Shown here: positions 52,301 to 61,452 of the stretch, piece after piece | Numbering within the stretch: position 1 is the first letter of the stretch | Layout of the letters: every line of letters begins with the position of its first letter | Source of the DNA: Treponema socranskii subsp. paredis ATCC 35535 | Lineage (GTDB): Bacteria > Spirochaetota > Spirochaetia > Treponematales > Treponemataceae | Direction of reading: 5' to 3' | Assembly (NCBI GenBank): GCA_000413015.1 | Contig: KE332515.1 | Coordinates: 1,911,069 to 1,975,068 of the forward strand | Length of the DNA stretch: 64,000 nt | Position numbers and translations under genes: made by a program | Notes under the pieces: generated by a model | Seen by the model: only the letters and a program-made list of their open reading frames with translations | Database searches by the model: none | Told to the model about the DNA's origin: nothing

Positions 52301-53095
52301 CGATTCCACATCTTCTTTTGTAAGACCGGTCATCTTCTCTATAAATGAAATTTCGCAATTTGCCTGTTTCATCAGCCGTGCCGTTTCAAGTGCTTTTTGA
52401 CGGGCACCTTCAGCAAAACCGAGCGATTTACCTTGTTGTATGCCTTCTTCCCGCGCGTCCATCTCAAACCCCGAAATAAAGCGGTATTCCTGCCGTGCCT
52501 GTTCGTTATTCTTTACAGCCTGTATCATCGTTTCTATCCTCTCTGTGTATTCCGTATTCGCCGTTCCGGTTTTGACATACTCCAAAAAGCCTTTGAGTTC
52601 TTTACCTTCGGCTTTTCCAAACGCTTCCGCATTTATTATAACCTTTTTTGTTCCGTCGCGTAAGTGTATCTGCCCGTCTTCAAGACAAATATTTTCAAAC
52701 GTGTAAAGCGGCTTGTTTTTTCCGATCGCATCAAACAAGCACACAAATATGATATAACTGTCGTTTAATGCTTTGTAGTGGTCACCCTTGTCTAAGAATG
52801 CGATGTCGATTGCCGCCTGATAATATCTCATGCGTTTCGGAATATTGTGTTCGTTGCTTACCTGCATCTCAATGTCGTACGATTTCCCCGCCTCGTCTTT
52901 TACGAGCAGGTCGAGCCGCACCGATTTTGCTTCAATGCCGGCTGCTACAGTGTTTTGCGGCGACAGGCAGGCAATCTTCCCGATTTCGTTTGCCAAAACC
53001 ATTTCGAGAAATTCTTTACAGATACTTTCATCCTGCATGACTTTGCAAAACATAAAGTTATCGGCGATGATCAAGTCGTCAAAGCTTTTTTTCAT
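52292..53095 (-). CDS. Rpn-family recombination-promoting nuclease, second copy
   Basis: 267 residues, clearly paralogous to the protein at 8819-9610 over its whole length. Active-site pattern VRLDLLV and DIEMQ (E-x-Q), KRMRYYQAA and YIIFVCLFDAIGK. The C-terminus has GIQQGKSLGFAEGARQK in place of GIQQGFSEG. GGGGAG lies just before the ATG. The gene lies between duplicated copies of the proC 3' end, suggesting that its arrival or a later exchange created a duplication. Confidence 0.87.
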   Translation of the reverse strand: MKKSFDDLIIADNFMFCKVMQDESICKEFLEMVLANEIGKIACLSPQNTVAAGIEAKSVRLDLLVKDEAGKSYDIEMQVSNEHNIPKRMRYYQAAIDIAFLDKGDHYKALNDSYIIFVCLFDAIGKNKPLYTFENICLEDGQIHLRDGTKKVIINAEAFGKAEGKELKGFLEYVKTGTANTEYTERIETMIQAVKNNEQARQEYRFISGFEMDAREEGIQQGKSLGFAEGARQKALETARLMKQANCEISFIEKMTGLTKEDVESIS

Positions 53096-53195
53096 ACAGG
53101 TCTCCCCGCAAAATATTCACTATATATATCGAGGAGATGTTACAATTTCGGAGTTCTTTGAATCAATTTTGGAAGATATCTGGCGATGCCGCAGT

Positions 53196-53223
53196 TCGCC
53201 GCTATGAGCAAGATATAAGACGC
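53196..53223 (+). repeat. 28-bp direct repeat, right copy (proC 3'-end duplicate)
   Basis: Non-coding copy of the proC end (two differences from 52236-52263), 960 bp downstream; a little more upstream similarity (GATGCCG) is visible. Confidence 0.8.
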
Positions 53224-53273
53224 CGGCTTATTTTCGCAAATCGGCCGGCATCGTTTATTCTCTTTATGCGTTA

Positions 53274-55010
53274 TTATTTTTTGTAATTCCGTTTTACTTT
53301 GAGAGTCGTCGTCATTTCCAGCGGTTTGTCGAGTATCGTTATCCTCGTGATCCGCGCATAAGGCTGCAGCGTGTGATTTACCGCATCGACGTCGGCTTGG
53401 ATCAAATGACGTATGTCATCGTTCGAAAAAGAATCGCCGCGTTCTATGCCCAGTTTTTTGAACGCTTCGTCGCTCGGATAAATCAGCGCTTCGATGCTTT
53501 CCGATTTCGATTCGCCGTCTTCGACATAACCTTGCGCCGTGATCTGCTGAATATTGTCGTAGAGCTGGAACGCGTCTTCGATTTCTTCGGGATACACGTT
53601 TTTTCCGCCCGACGTGACGATGATGTTCTTTGCCCGTCCGCACAGCGAAATATAGCGTTCGTCGTCGATTTTGCCGACATCGCCCGTTTTGAAAAAGCCG
53701 TCGTCGGTAAACATTTTCGCAGTTTCTTCCGGCATATTGTAATAGCCCTTCATCACCATCGGGCCTTTGACGGCGATTTCTCCGATGCCGTCTTTATCGG
53801 GATTGAGAATTTTAACTTCTTCGTAGGGATAAAAATCTTTTCCGACGCTTTCGATTTTAAAACGTTCGACCGGATTCAGCGCGATAATGGGGCTCGTTTC
53901 GGTGAGTCCGTACCCTTGAATAAAATTGATACCCGCAGCGTTGTACGCTTTGAACACGCTCGAAGAAAGCGGTCCGCCTCCGCAGATTGCGACGCGCAGC
54001 GTGTAGATATTCGCCTGTTGGAGTACCGCTTTGAACAGCACTTTTCCGGGATTTTTTCCGGTGAGTTTTTTGACGAAGTAGGAAAATCCCATGAGAAAAC
54101 GCATGATGCCTGCGACGAGTACGCCTTTTTCGCGTATGCCTTTTTTTATGCCGGCGAGCAGTTTGTTGTATAAAAGCGGCACGCCGAGCATAACGGTGAT
54201 TTTGCCTTCGCGCAGTTCTCGCATGAGGCGGGAGACGGCCATGTTTTTTCCGAATACGATTTCGGCTCCCGTCGACAGCGGATTGATAAATGCCGCCTGC
54301 ATCGTGTACGCATGGTGGATCGGAAGGAGCGCGTAAAATACGTCTCCGTTATAGTGTCTGAAATTCAACTGTGCGATATAGCAGTCGCTTATTAAATTTT
54401 CGTGCGTGAGCATGACGCCTTTGGGCGTACCCGTCGTTCCCGACGTAAATAAAATCGCCGCGACGTCGCCGCTTTCGGCTTTCCGGTCAGCTTCGATTTT
54501 GCCGTCGGCTTTTAAATTGCAAACATAGGTTTCCGGGTACTTCGGACTCAGGGACATGACTTTCAAAGAGGCGGCATTGCGTGAGATCGATTCGTATTTT
54601 TCTTCGTCGACGAAGATGATTTTCGGATCCGATACGCGCAAAAGATTGTCGACTTCGTTGTCGTGCAGAGCGTAATCGATCGGGACGACGATACCGCCGG
54701 CAAAAAGGATCGCCAGATACGCGATCGCCCACTCGGGTGAATTTTTTCCGGTTACGGCAACCCGATCTCCTTTTTTAACTCCGTTCGCCGCGAGCCATAC
54801 CGCAAGCGATTCTATATTTTTCAGCGCTTGCGCGTAACTGAAAGACCGTTTTGAAGCGTTCGGGCCGTCAAAATCGGTAAAGCACGGGCTATCCGGAAAC
54901 CGCTCTGCGGAAATCCGGAACACTTGCGGAAAAGTCGGCCATTCGCCGTCGAAAACTTTGCCTCGGTATGAATCGAGAAAGGACCAGGGAAGATTGTTTG
55001 TGTTTGTCAT
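53274..55010 (-). CDS. Long-chain acyl-CoA synthetase (AMP-forming)
   Basis: 578 residues from the ATG at 55010 (MTNTNNLPWSF); a GTG at 55028 is possible. Activates fatty acids as acyl-AMP and then acyl-CoA. ATP loop LFTSGTTGTPKGVMLTH, LPIHHAYTMQ, GYGLTETSPI, the hinge TGDVGKID and the C-terminal catalytic lysine region TTTLKVKRNYKK. It has no membrane segment apart from a hydrophobic loop (MRFLMGFSYFVKK). Upstream, TACAAT lies 8 bp before the ATG, so a leaderless message is possible, though no -35 box is clear. Confidence 0.93.
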   Translation of the reverse strand: MTNTNNLPWSFLDSYRGKVFDGEWPTFPQVFRISAERFPDSPCFTDFDGPNASKRSFSYAQALKNIESLAVWLAANGVKKGDRVAVTGKNSPEWAIAYLAILFAGGIVVPIDYALHDNEVDNLLRVSDPKIIFVDEEKYESISRNAASLKVMSLSPKYPETYVCNLKADGKIEADRKAESGDVAAILFTSGTTGTPKGVMLTHENLISDCYIAQLNFRHYNGDVFYALLPIHHAYTMQAAFINPLSTGAEIVFGKNMAVSRLMRELREGKITVMLGVPLLYNKLLAGIKKGIREKGVLVAGIMRFLMGFSYFVKKLTGKNPGKVLFKAVLQQANIYTLRVAICGGGPLSSSVFKAYNAAGINFIQGYGLTETSPIIALNPVERFKIESVGKDFYPYEEVKILNPDKDGIGEIAVKGPMVMKGYYNMPEETAKMFTDDGFFKTGDVGKIDDERYISLCGRAKNIIVTSGGKNVYPEEIEDAFQLYDNIQQITAQGYVEDGESKSESIEALIYPSDEAFKKLGIERGDSFSNDDIRHLIQADVDAVNHTLQPYARITRITILDKPLEMTTTLKVKRNYKK

Positions 55011-55161
55011 AATGTACCATTGTATCACATAATTGTGAAATCGGGGGGATAAATTTATGTGATTTAAACAGGTTTTAAACCGGCGCGGAAGGAATTGCTG
55101 AAATTATTTTCCCGTGAAGAATCCGCTGAAAAAAGTCCCGCTTTTCGCCTATAATAGAAGT

Positions 55162-56400
55162 ATGAGAATTTTTCGGAAACGTCTGGGCTTCGGCGTATTT
55201 TTGCTTGCGCTTTGTGCGGCGGCATCCGCCGAATCGAAAACGGAAGCGGTGCAGGCGAAACGAGATGAGCTTATTGCGGAAGCAAAAAAATATATCGGCT
55301 CGCCCTATGCGGCAGGCGGGGTAGGGCCGGAATCCTTCGATTGTTCCGGCTTTATCTATTTTATCGCGCGGAAATCGGCGAAGGTGCAGCTTCCCCGCAG
55401 TTCTCACGCCATATATCGATTTGTCGAGCATATTTCGGACGATGAAATCGAAGCGGGCGATTTGCTCTTTTTTTCCGCATCGTCATCGGGGCGTATGACG
55501 CATGTCGGTTTGTATATCGGAGAGGGTAAAATGATCCATGCGGCGAGCGAGGGGCCGAAAACGGGCGTTGTCGTTTCGTCGCTCGGTGAGCACTATTGGA
55601 AAACCTATTATGCCGGCGCGGGGAGATTTGTTCCTTCGGCAAAAAGTTCGTCGGGAGGGAAGCCGTCGAACGGTTCCGATAAGCAAAAAATCGCTGCGCC
55701 TTCTTCATTTGAAAATTCCGAAAAAAAAACAAACGGCACGACGGCGGACGCGGAAACGGCGTCTTCCGGAAAAAGCGGTGAAAAATCGGCCGAAAAAACG
55801 GTTGCCGACAGCAGTGAATCGGATCGGGATGAGTCGTCCGCATCCGTACGTAAAGATACGGCAAAAGTCGACGCCGTCCCGAAAAAGAACGAACTTATCG
55901 ATAATTTTATCTGCAGTTTTTCTGCGGCGATAGATTGGTCGCTTTTCGAACCCGATCGCTTTTTTGCAAATTTTCGCGGCATCGATTCCGGTGCCGACAT
56001 AACGTTTTTAAAATGGAAGCTTCGGCCGGGAATCGGAACGATGATCAAAGGGTATAACGGCGGTATCGTTTTGGTTCCGCTCGTGTTCATCCTGGAACTG
56101 AACGACAATATCCGCGCTTATGCCGGTCCTGCCGTTGCGCTCGGCGCTCCGACGTTTTTCGGTGAACGTACGGCTTCTCCCGCTTTTTCGGGAACTTTCG
56201 GCGTATCGTTTTGTACGCCGCCCCATGCCGCAGGTTCCGTCGGTATTCGTTTTATGCAGGATATTTCTTATACGATTTTTAAAAAAAGCGACGGTTCGAT
56301 GTTTTCTTTTGCGAGTGCCTTTTGTACGGGTTTTGCATTTGCAACGGGCATACGCATAAGTCTGCCGATGCGCGCCTTTGCCGGCGAGCGGGGCGTATGA
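55162..56400 (+). CDS. NlpC/P60 peptidoglycan hydrolase with a linker and outer-membrane-like C-terminal part
   Basis: 412 residues. A signal peptide (1-23) is followed by an NlpC/P60 domain (about 30-155) with catalytic Cys in ESFDCSGFIYF, His in MTHVGLYIG and a third polar residue in MIHAAS. A Ser/Lys/Glu-rich low-complexity linker (about 160-245) leads to a Phe-rich C-terminal domain resembling beta-barrel or surface sequence. TATAAT ends 6 bp before the ATG with no ribosome site, suggesting a leaderless transcript. Confidence 0.8.
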   Translation: MRIFRKRLGFGVFLLALCAAASAESKTEAVQAKRDELIAEAKKYIGSPYAAGGVGPESFDCSGFIYFIARKSAKVQLPRSSHAIYRFVEHISDDEIEAGDLLFFSASSSGRMTHVGLYIGEGKMIHAASEGPKTGVVVSSLGEHYWKTYYAGAGRFVPSAKSSSGGKPSNGSDKQKIAAPSSFENSEKKTNGTTADAETASSGKSGEKSAEKTVADSSESDRDESSASVRKDTAKVDAVPKKNELIDNFICSFSAAIDWSLFEPDRFFANFRGIDSGADITFLKWKLRPGIGTMIKGYNGGIVLVPLVFILELNDNIRAYAGPAVALGAPTFFGERTASPAFSGTFGVSFCTPPHAAGSVGIRFMQDISYTIFKKSDGSMFSFASAFCTGFAFATGIRISLPMRAFAGERGV

Positions 56401-56465
56401 GGTTTTTACCGCAATTTTTTTTAACCGATAGACGCGGGATTGTTAAATAATTATAATCATACCCG

Positions 56466-57680
56466 ATGGATACGTTTCATATATGGCGGTATCGGATTAT
56501 ATCCGCACTGCAAATGGGCGCACTCTCCTGCGCGGTAGGCATTTGTTCCGGTGCCGTATGCGCGGTATTCGGACGAGGTTTGTTATTAATTAATAATTTC
56601 CGTGACGTGCATCGGATGTTTTTAATTCCGCTTTTGCCGCTGCTCGGACTTTGTATCGTTTTTATGTACGACAAGTGGGGCGGCGGCGCCGAAGAGGGTA
56701 TGAATATCGTATTCGCCGCCGGCCTTGACGATACTCGGACGATTCCTTTTCGCATGATGCCGCTTGCCGTCGGTGCGACGTGGTTCGGTCATATCGGAGG
56801 GGCGAGCGTAGGGCGGGAAGGAGTCGCCTGCCAAATCGGCGCGGTGATCGGATATACCGTCGGAAAGCTCGTAAAAAACAAACGCTTTACGCAGACTCTT
56901 ATCATTGCGGGAATGGCGGGCGGTTTTGCCGGCTTGTTCCGTACGCCGGTCGCTGCGGTGTGCTTTGCGCTCGAAGTGATGATCGCCGGCCGCCTCTTTT
57001 ATTATGCGCTTTTGCCGGCGATTATAGCGGCGGGCAGCGCGTCGGCCGTTTCGGGACTTTTAGGTCTTACCCATGAGTATTTTCCGCTTCCCGATGTGGG
57101 CGAAGCGGCTTTTACGCCGCCCTTTGTCGCAAAACTTACGGCGCTCGCCCTGCTTTTTTGCGCCGCGGGGCAGCTTTTTGCACATCTTTTAAAATATTGC
57201 CATGAGCGTTTTCAAGTTTGGCTGCCGAATAAATACAAGCGGATTTTTATCGTCGGTGCGGTTTTGAGCGGGCTGCTCCTTGTCGTTCATAAGGGAAGAT
57301 ACGCGGGTTTGAGTTTTTCGATAACCGATGCGGTCTTTGAGGGCGGAAATGTGTTTATGTACGACTGGATTTTAAAATTGCTGTTTACCGTCGTCTGCCT
57401 TTCAGCCGGTTTTCAAGGCGGAGAGCTTACGCCGCTTTTTATCATCGGTTCGGCTTTCGGCTATATCGTCGCTCCTCTTTTCGGTTTGCCGCCGCTTTTG
57501 TGCGCGGCCCTCGGTCACGGTGCGGTTTTCGGCAGCGCGACGAATACGCTCCTTGCGCCGATCGCGATCACGGGAGCGGTGTTCGGTTTTCAATATACGC
57601 CGCTGTTCGCGTTCGTGTGCGCCGTAGCGTTTTATTGTAACGGAAATCACGGCATCTACCGCTTGCAGCGCGCCGTATAA
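56466..57680 (+). CDS. ClC-family chloride channel/transporter
   Basis: 404 residues, about ten hydrophobic segments. ClC motifs: GHIGGASVGREGVACQIG with the gating Glu (families usually have GREGP), GGFAGLFRTPVAAVCFALEV, and GFQGGELTPLFIIG. The usual Ser of the first GSGIP motif is not obvious, and no CBS domains follow. TATAAT lies 8 bp before the ATG. Exports halide or exchanges it for protons; ion preference cannot be read from the sequence. Confidence 0.88.
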   Translation: MDTFHIWRYRIISALQMGALSCAVGICSGAVCAVFGRGLLLINNFRDVHRMFLIPLLPLLGLCIVFMYDKWGGGAEEGMNIVFAAGLDDTRTIPFRMMPLAVGATWFGHIGGASVGREGVACQIGAVIGYTVGKLVKNKRFTQTLIIAGMAGGFAGLFRTPVAAVCFALEVMIAGRLFYYALLPAIIAAGSASAVSGLLGLTHEYFPLPDVGEAAFTPPFVAKLTALALLFCAAGQLFAHLLKYCHERFQVWLPNKYKRIFIVGAVLSGLLLVVHKGRYAGLSFSITDAVFEGGNVFMYDWILKLLFTVVCLSAGFQGGELTPLFIIGSAFGYIVAPLFGLPPLLCAALGHGAVFGSATNTLLAPIAITGAVFGFQYTPLFAFVCAVAFYCNGNHGIYRLQRAV

Positions 57681-57805
57681 CCGGCCGGCAGCGCTTTCGC
57701 TTTTCGCCGGTTTCCGCGTGCCGAGCGGCGGGTTCTGCCTGCCGCGTGTTTGCCCTCCGTGATTTTTCGGTCCGTATAAAAAATACTTTCGAAGCTTGTT
57801 CGGCT

Positions 57806-57840
57806 GAAAAAAATCGGGGCTGCCGTTTTCGGGCAGCCCT
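57806..57840 (-). terminator. Intrinsic terminator of the lipoprotein gene at 57886
   Basis: Minus strand GGGCTGCCC...GGCAGCCC with loop GAAAAC, followed by CGATTTTTTTC. Confidence 0.8.
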
Positions 57841-57885
57841 CATTGATTTACAAAAAATTATCGATTTCGGATTTTACCGAAGCGA

Positions 57886-58863
57886 TCATTCTTCTTCCGC
57901 AAAGAGCGCGCCTTTGAGCGAACTCTTGTCTTGTTTATAGTTTACGACAAGTTTCGTGTCGAACGGCGTCGAACCGTAACACGCGATGCCGCCTACCAAA
58001 TACGTTGAACCGCCGATCTGTTTTGCAGGGCCGTAGCGTTTGTAGTTTGCAATGCTTGTTGCCTGCTGTACTTTATTTTGCGGATTTCCAGAGACACTGA
58101 ACGTTCCGAGTTCCAGTCTTTGCGTTTTGGACTTTCCGAGGTACACTTTATAGGTACCGGCCGTCTCTTGCGTTATGTATAAATTAACGGAAAAAGAAGT
58201 GCCTGGAGTATAGGTATAATTAGCTGCGGGGAGAGTTACCCAATCGGGTATACCGTTTGCGTTGTTAGAAGAGCCTGTCCAGTTTGCATAGGTAACCGAA
58301 CTGTCGTACTTATATAAAGTTCCCGCTGTTCCGCCGCTGAAAGAAAAATACGAGCCTAAGGAATTATCTTTTGTTATACCGCTTGCTTTTTTTGCGGGCG
58401 TAACTTCCGTATAGCGCTCGAAATAGTAGTCAAACGTAGAAGCGCCACTTTGACGTATACCGACCAGACAAAAATCGACATTAGTACTGCCTGCTTTGTT
58501 TGTGTCCAAATCGAACGCCAAACCGAAGACTGCCATTCTGTTGCCGTCGGTGCTTTTCAGTTTCGACTTGGCCAAATCAACGGTGATCGTCGACGTAATT
58601 TCAGCGACCTGTTCCTTGTCGCCTATCTGCTCCCATACACGTTTATAATAGGGATTTGTCGTATTATTGTACCCTGTACCGAGTGTATTTCCTGCGGAAT
58701 CTTTGGAATCGCTGAAAATTCCGCCTTTTTCCGCCAGGCCGTTGATCGTCATCGTTGTATTCCATTTGCCGCCGGTCGTTTTAATATCGCCGCTGCCGAA
58801 TCCGCAGCTCATAAATGCCAATACTGCCGATAAAAGCAGTGCCGTTGTTAAAGTCTTTTTCAT
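57886..58863 (-). CDS. Lipoprotein, unknown family
   Basis: 325 residues from the ATG at 58863 (AAGGAG site). Signal peptide with lipobox AFMSC (Cys20). The mature part is rich in Thr, Ser, Gly and Tyr with alternating strand-like segments (WNTTMTINGLAEKGG, TITVDLAKSKLKSTDGNRMAVFGLAFDLD, YKVYLGKSKTQRLELGTFSV), suggesting a beta-sandwich surface protein. I do not recognise the family. It is transcribed alone and has its own terminator. Confidence 0.7.
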   Translation of the reverse strand: MKKTLTTALLLSAVLAFMSCGFGSGDIKTTGGKWNTTMTINGLAEKGGIFSDSKDSAGNTLGTGYNNTTNPYYKRVWEQIGDKEQVAEITSTITVDLAKSKLKSTDGNRMAVFGLAFDLDTNKAGSTNVDFCLVGIRQSGASTFDYYFERYTEVTPAKKASGITKDNSLGSYFSFSGGTAGTLYKYDSSVTYANWTGSSNNANGIPDWVTLPAANYTYTPGTSFSVNLYITQETAGTYKVYLGKSKTQRLELGTFSVSGNPQNKVQQATSIANYKRYGPAKQIGGSTYLVGGIACYGSTPFDTKLVVNYKQDKSSLKGALFAEEE

Positions 58864-59031
58864 AGTCATCTCCTTCTGCATTAAGATAAGATTTAATAAA
58901 AGTATAACAAAAAGAAAAGAACATTGCAATGCAAACGTTACAACGCTCCGCACTCAAGCGTCTTCGCCGGACACCGCCGGTAAGGGACTCCGGTGCCTGC
59001 TTTGCCGACGGTGTACTTTCCGCACAAATCG

Positions 59032-60792
59032 CTATCGAGTGAGCTTTCTGTACACGACCCTCCGCGGCACTTCGACGTCGTCTCCGAACTGGGCTTTCCG
59101 CCACGCCGCGTACTCCGACCAGTTGCCTTCGAAAAAGCGTACTTGGCTGTTGTTTTCAAAGGCGAGTATGTGCGTGCAGATCCTGTCCAAAAACCAGCGG
59201 TCGTGACTGACGACGAGCGCACATCCGGCAAAATCTTCGAGGGCTTCTTCGAGCGCGCGCACCGTCTGCACGTCCAAGTCGTTCGTCGGTTCGTCGAGCA
59301 TCAAAACGTTACCCGCTTCTTTGAGCATCATGCCGAGATTCAGCCGATTTTTTTCGCCGCCGGAAAGCACGCCGATCTTTTTATTCTGTTCCGCGCCGGA
59401 AAAATTGAACCACGAACAGTAAGCATGCGCGTTCACTTCGCGAATCCCGCCTTCAAGCGCCCTGCCTTTTTCATCGACCGCGCCGAGCTTGATGATATCC
59501 TGTCCGCCGGAAAGCAGTTCGTACACCGTTTTATCGGGATCGAGCTTCGAGCGGAGCTGATCGACATAAACCAATTTTACCGTCGAGCCGATTTTGATTT
59601 CACCGGAATCCGGTTTTTCTCCGCCCTCTTTGCCGTCGAGCCGTTCGGCAGTTTGACCGGCCGCATCGGCGATCAATTTGAACAGCGTTGTCTTTCCCGC
59701 GCCGTTCGGTCCTACGATGCCCACGATCGCGCCCGCCGGAATATGAAACGAAAGATTTTCGAACAGGAGTTTGTCGCCGTAGGATTTCGTTATATTTTCC
59801 GCATCGATGACCGCTCCTCCCAGGCGCGGGCCCGCGGGTATCGAAATCTGCGTGTCTTTGAGCGCGGTTTTGCCGCTTTGCGAAAGCAGTTCGTTGTAGC
59901 GCGTAATGTGTTCTTTGTGCTTCGCCTGCCTGCCCTTCGCACCCATGTGGATCCACTCGAGTTCGCGCTGTATCGCTTTGCGCCGTTCGCTTTCACCCTT
60001 TTCTTCCAGCGCAAGACGCGCTTCTTTTTGTTCAAGCCAGCTCGAATAATTGCCTTTAAACGGATAACCTTCGCCGCGGTCGAGTTCCAAAATCCAACCG
60101 GCCACGTCGTCGAGAAAATAACGGTCGTGCGTGATCGCGATGACCGTACCCTCGTAATCGTTCAAATGCTTTTCAAGCCACGCGACCGTTTCCGCGTCCA
60201 AGTGGTTCGTCGGTTCGTCGAGCAAAAGGATATCGGGCTTTTGCAAAAGCAGCCGGCACAGCGCAACGCGCCTGCGCTCGCCGCCGGAAAGCACGTCGAC
60301 GATCTGATCTCCCGGCGGACAACGCAGCGCTTCCATCGCGAGCTCCAAATTCGCATCGAGATTCCACGCGTCGAGCGCGTCGAGTTTTTCCTGCAGCTCC
60401 GCCTGCCGCGCGCCGAGTTTGTCGAAATCCACATCGGGATCTCCGAACGCTTCGTTTACCGTATCGAATTCCGCAAGGAGGTCGGTGATCTCTTTGACAC
60501 CTTCGCCGACGATCTCTCTGACCGTTTTCCCCGCTTCGAGTTCCGGCTCCTGTTCGAGATAGCCGATCGAATAGCCCGGCGCGAGATGCGTTTCGCCCGT
60601 AAACTCCGTATCGCGACCCGCAAGTATTTTAAAAAGACTCGATTTACCCGATCCGTTCGGCCCGATGACGCCGATCTTTGCACCGTAATAATACGAAATG
60701 CCGATATTTTTCAAAACGACTTTTGTGCCGTACGCGCGGCTCACATCGTCCATCGTGTAGATGATTTTTTTATTGTCAACCGTCTTTGCCAT
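59032..60792 (-). CDS. ettA: Energy-dependent translational throttle protein EttA (ABC-F)
   Basis: 586 residues from the ATG at 60792. Two ABC cassettes with GPNGSGKSS/LSGGERRRVAL/LLLDEPTNHLD and GPNGAGKTT/LSGGEKNRLNL/LMLDEPTNDLD. The inter-domain linker has the tRNA-contact motif region WIHMGAKGRQAKHKEHI that distinguishes EttA. It binds the ribosomal E site and gates entry into elongation according to ATP/ADP. TATGAT lies 6 bp before the ATG with TTGCAG 17 bp further up, so the message appears leaderless. Confidence 0.95.
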   Translation of the reverse strand: MAKTVDNKKIIYTMDDVSRAYGTKVVLKNIGISYYYGAKIGVIGPNGSGKSSLFKILAGRDTEFTGETHLAPGYSIGYLEQEPELEAGKTVREIVGEGVKEITDLLAEFDTVNEAFGDPDVDFDKLGARQAELQEKLDALDAWNLDANLELAMEALRCPPGDQIVDVLSGGERRRVALCRLLLQKPDILLLDEPTNHLDAETVAWLEKHLNDYEGTVIAITHDRYFLDDVAGWILELDRGEGYPFKGNYSSWLEQKEARLALEEKGESERRKAIQRELEWIHMGAKGRQAKHKEHITRYNELLSQSGKTALKDTQISIPAGPRLGGAVIDAENITKSYGDKLLFENLSFHIPAGAIVGIVGPNGAGKTTLFKLIADAAGQTAERLDGKEGGEKPDSGEIKIGSTVKLVYVDQLRSKLDPDKTVYELLSGGQDIIKLGAVDEKGRALEGGIREVNAHAYCSWFNFSGAEQNKKIGVLSGGEKNRLNLGMMLKEAGNVLMLDEPTNDLDVQTVRALEEALEDFAGCALVVSHDRWFLDRICTHILAFENNSQVRFFEGNWSEYAAWRKAQFGDDVEVPRRVVYRKLTR

Positions 60793-60798
60793 GCGCAC

Positions 60799-60827
60799 AT
60801 CATATCGGAAAAAATCGAATCCTGCAA
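60799..60827 (-). promoter_or_regulatory. Promoter of ettA (leaderless)
   Basis: Minus strand TTGCAG (60827-60822), 17 bp, TATGAT (60804-60799); start codon 6 bp downstream. Confidence 0.55.
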
Positions 60828-61141
60828 GTTTTCGATTCTCATTTTCCGATTATTAAAATTTAATAATATCGATTGCTAAATTATTAATACATTTCGCGCC
60901 CTCATTTTCCGTATCGCTTTTTCGGATATTTATTAATTTTCAGGGCGTGCCCCTCGCGTTTCTCGGGTCGGGCTTTGCGGGGTTCCGCGCTCGCGCGCTC
61001 CATTCCTCCGCTCGCTCATCGCTCGCTCCGGAACTTTCGCCCCTCCAATCCCTCACGCTCCGTTCCCCTGCACTTTATGTTTTTATAGAAAAACATTTTT
61101 AAATCCGCGTAAAAAACGCATTTGCACACGATATATAAGCG
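60828..61141. other. Gene-free, GC-rich repeat-like spacer
   Basis: After an AT-rich part, 60945-61075 is strongly GC-rich with short inverted words (GGGCGTGCCCC, TCGGGTCGGGC, GCTCGCGCGC, CGCTCGCTC). No gene is supported. Confidence 0.35.
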
Positions 61142-61317
61142 GAATGTCGAGTTTCGAAAGTATTTCTAAATAAAGCTGTGCTTTCGGCGAGAACCCGTCC
61201 GCTTAGCTGGGGTCGAGCTTTTGGGGCATGCTTCCGCAGGCCTAACGCTCGAAGCGGCACGCAGCCGGAACCTCGCCTCCGCTCATTTTTATTCGTTTTC
61301 GAAACTCGCCGTTCATT
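61142..61317. mobile_element. MITE-like element, diverged second copy
   Basis: Left end GAATG-T-CGAGTTTCGAAA, then GC-TTTC-GGCGAG; right end CTCGCC-TCC-GC, then TTTCGAAACTCG-CCGTTCATT. Ends and central CCGGAAC...CGCC words match the element at 20713-20995. The hairpin AATTTCGAGTTTT-A-GAAAACTCGAAATT follows at about 61343-61372, as in copy 1. Confidence 0.5.
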
Positions 61318-61452
61318 GAACTATAAGAAGGTTGGAAAATTTCGAGTTTTAGAAAACTCGAAATTCAGGCTATATAGGCGGGCTGCAAAGCGCCGTGCGG
61401 GAGAGCGCGTGATGTATGCGTTTCCGCGCGGTGTGCGGCTTTGAGGTGCAGT

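Noticed and set aside
60945-61075. GC-rich block as coding sequence
   Set aside because: Only short shadow frames, many inverted words; treated as intergenic repeat-like DNA.
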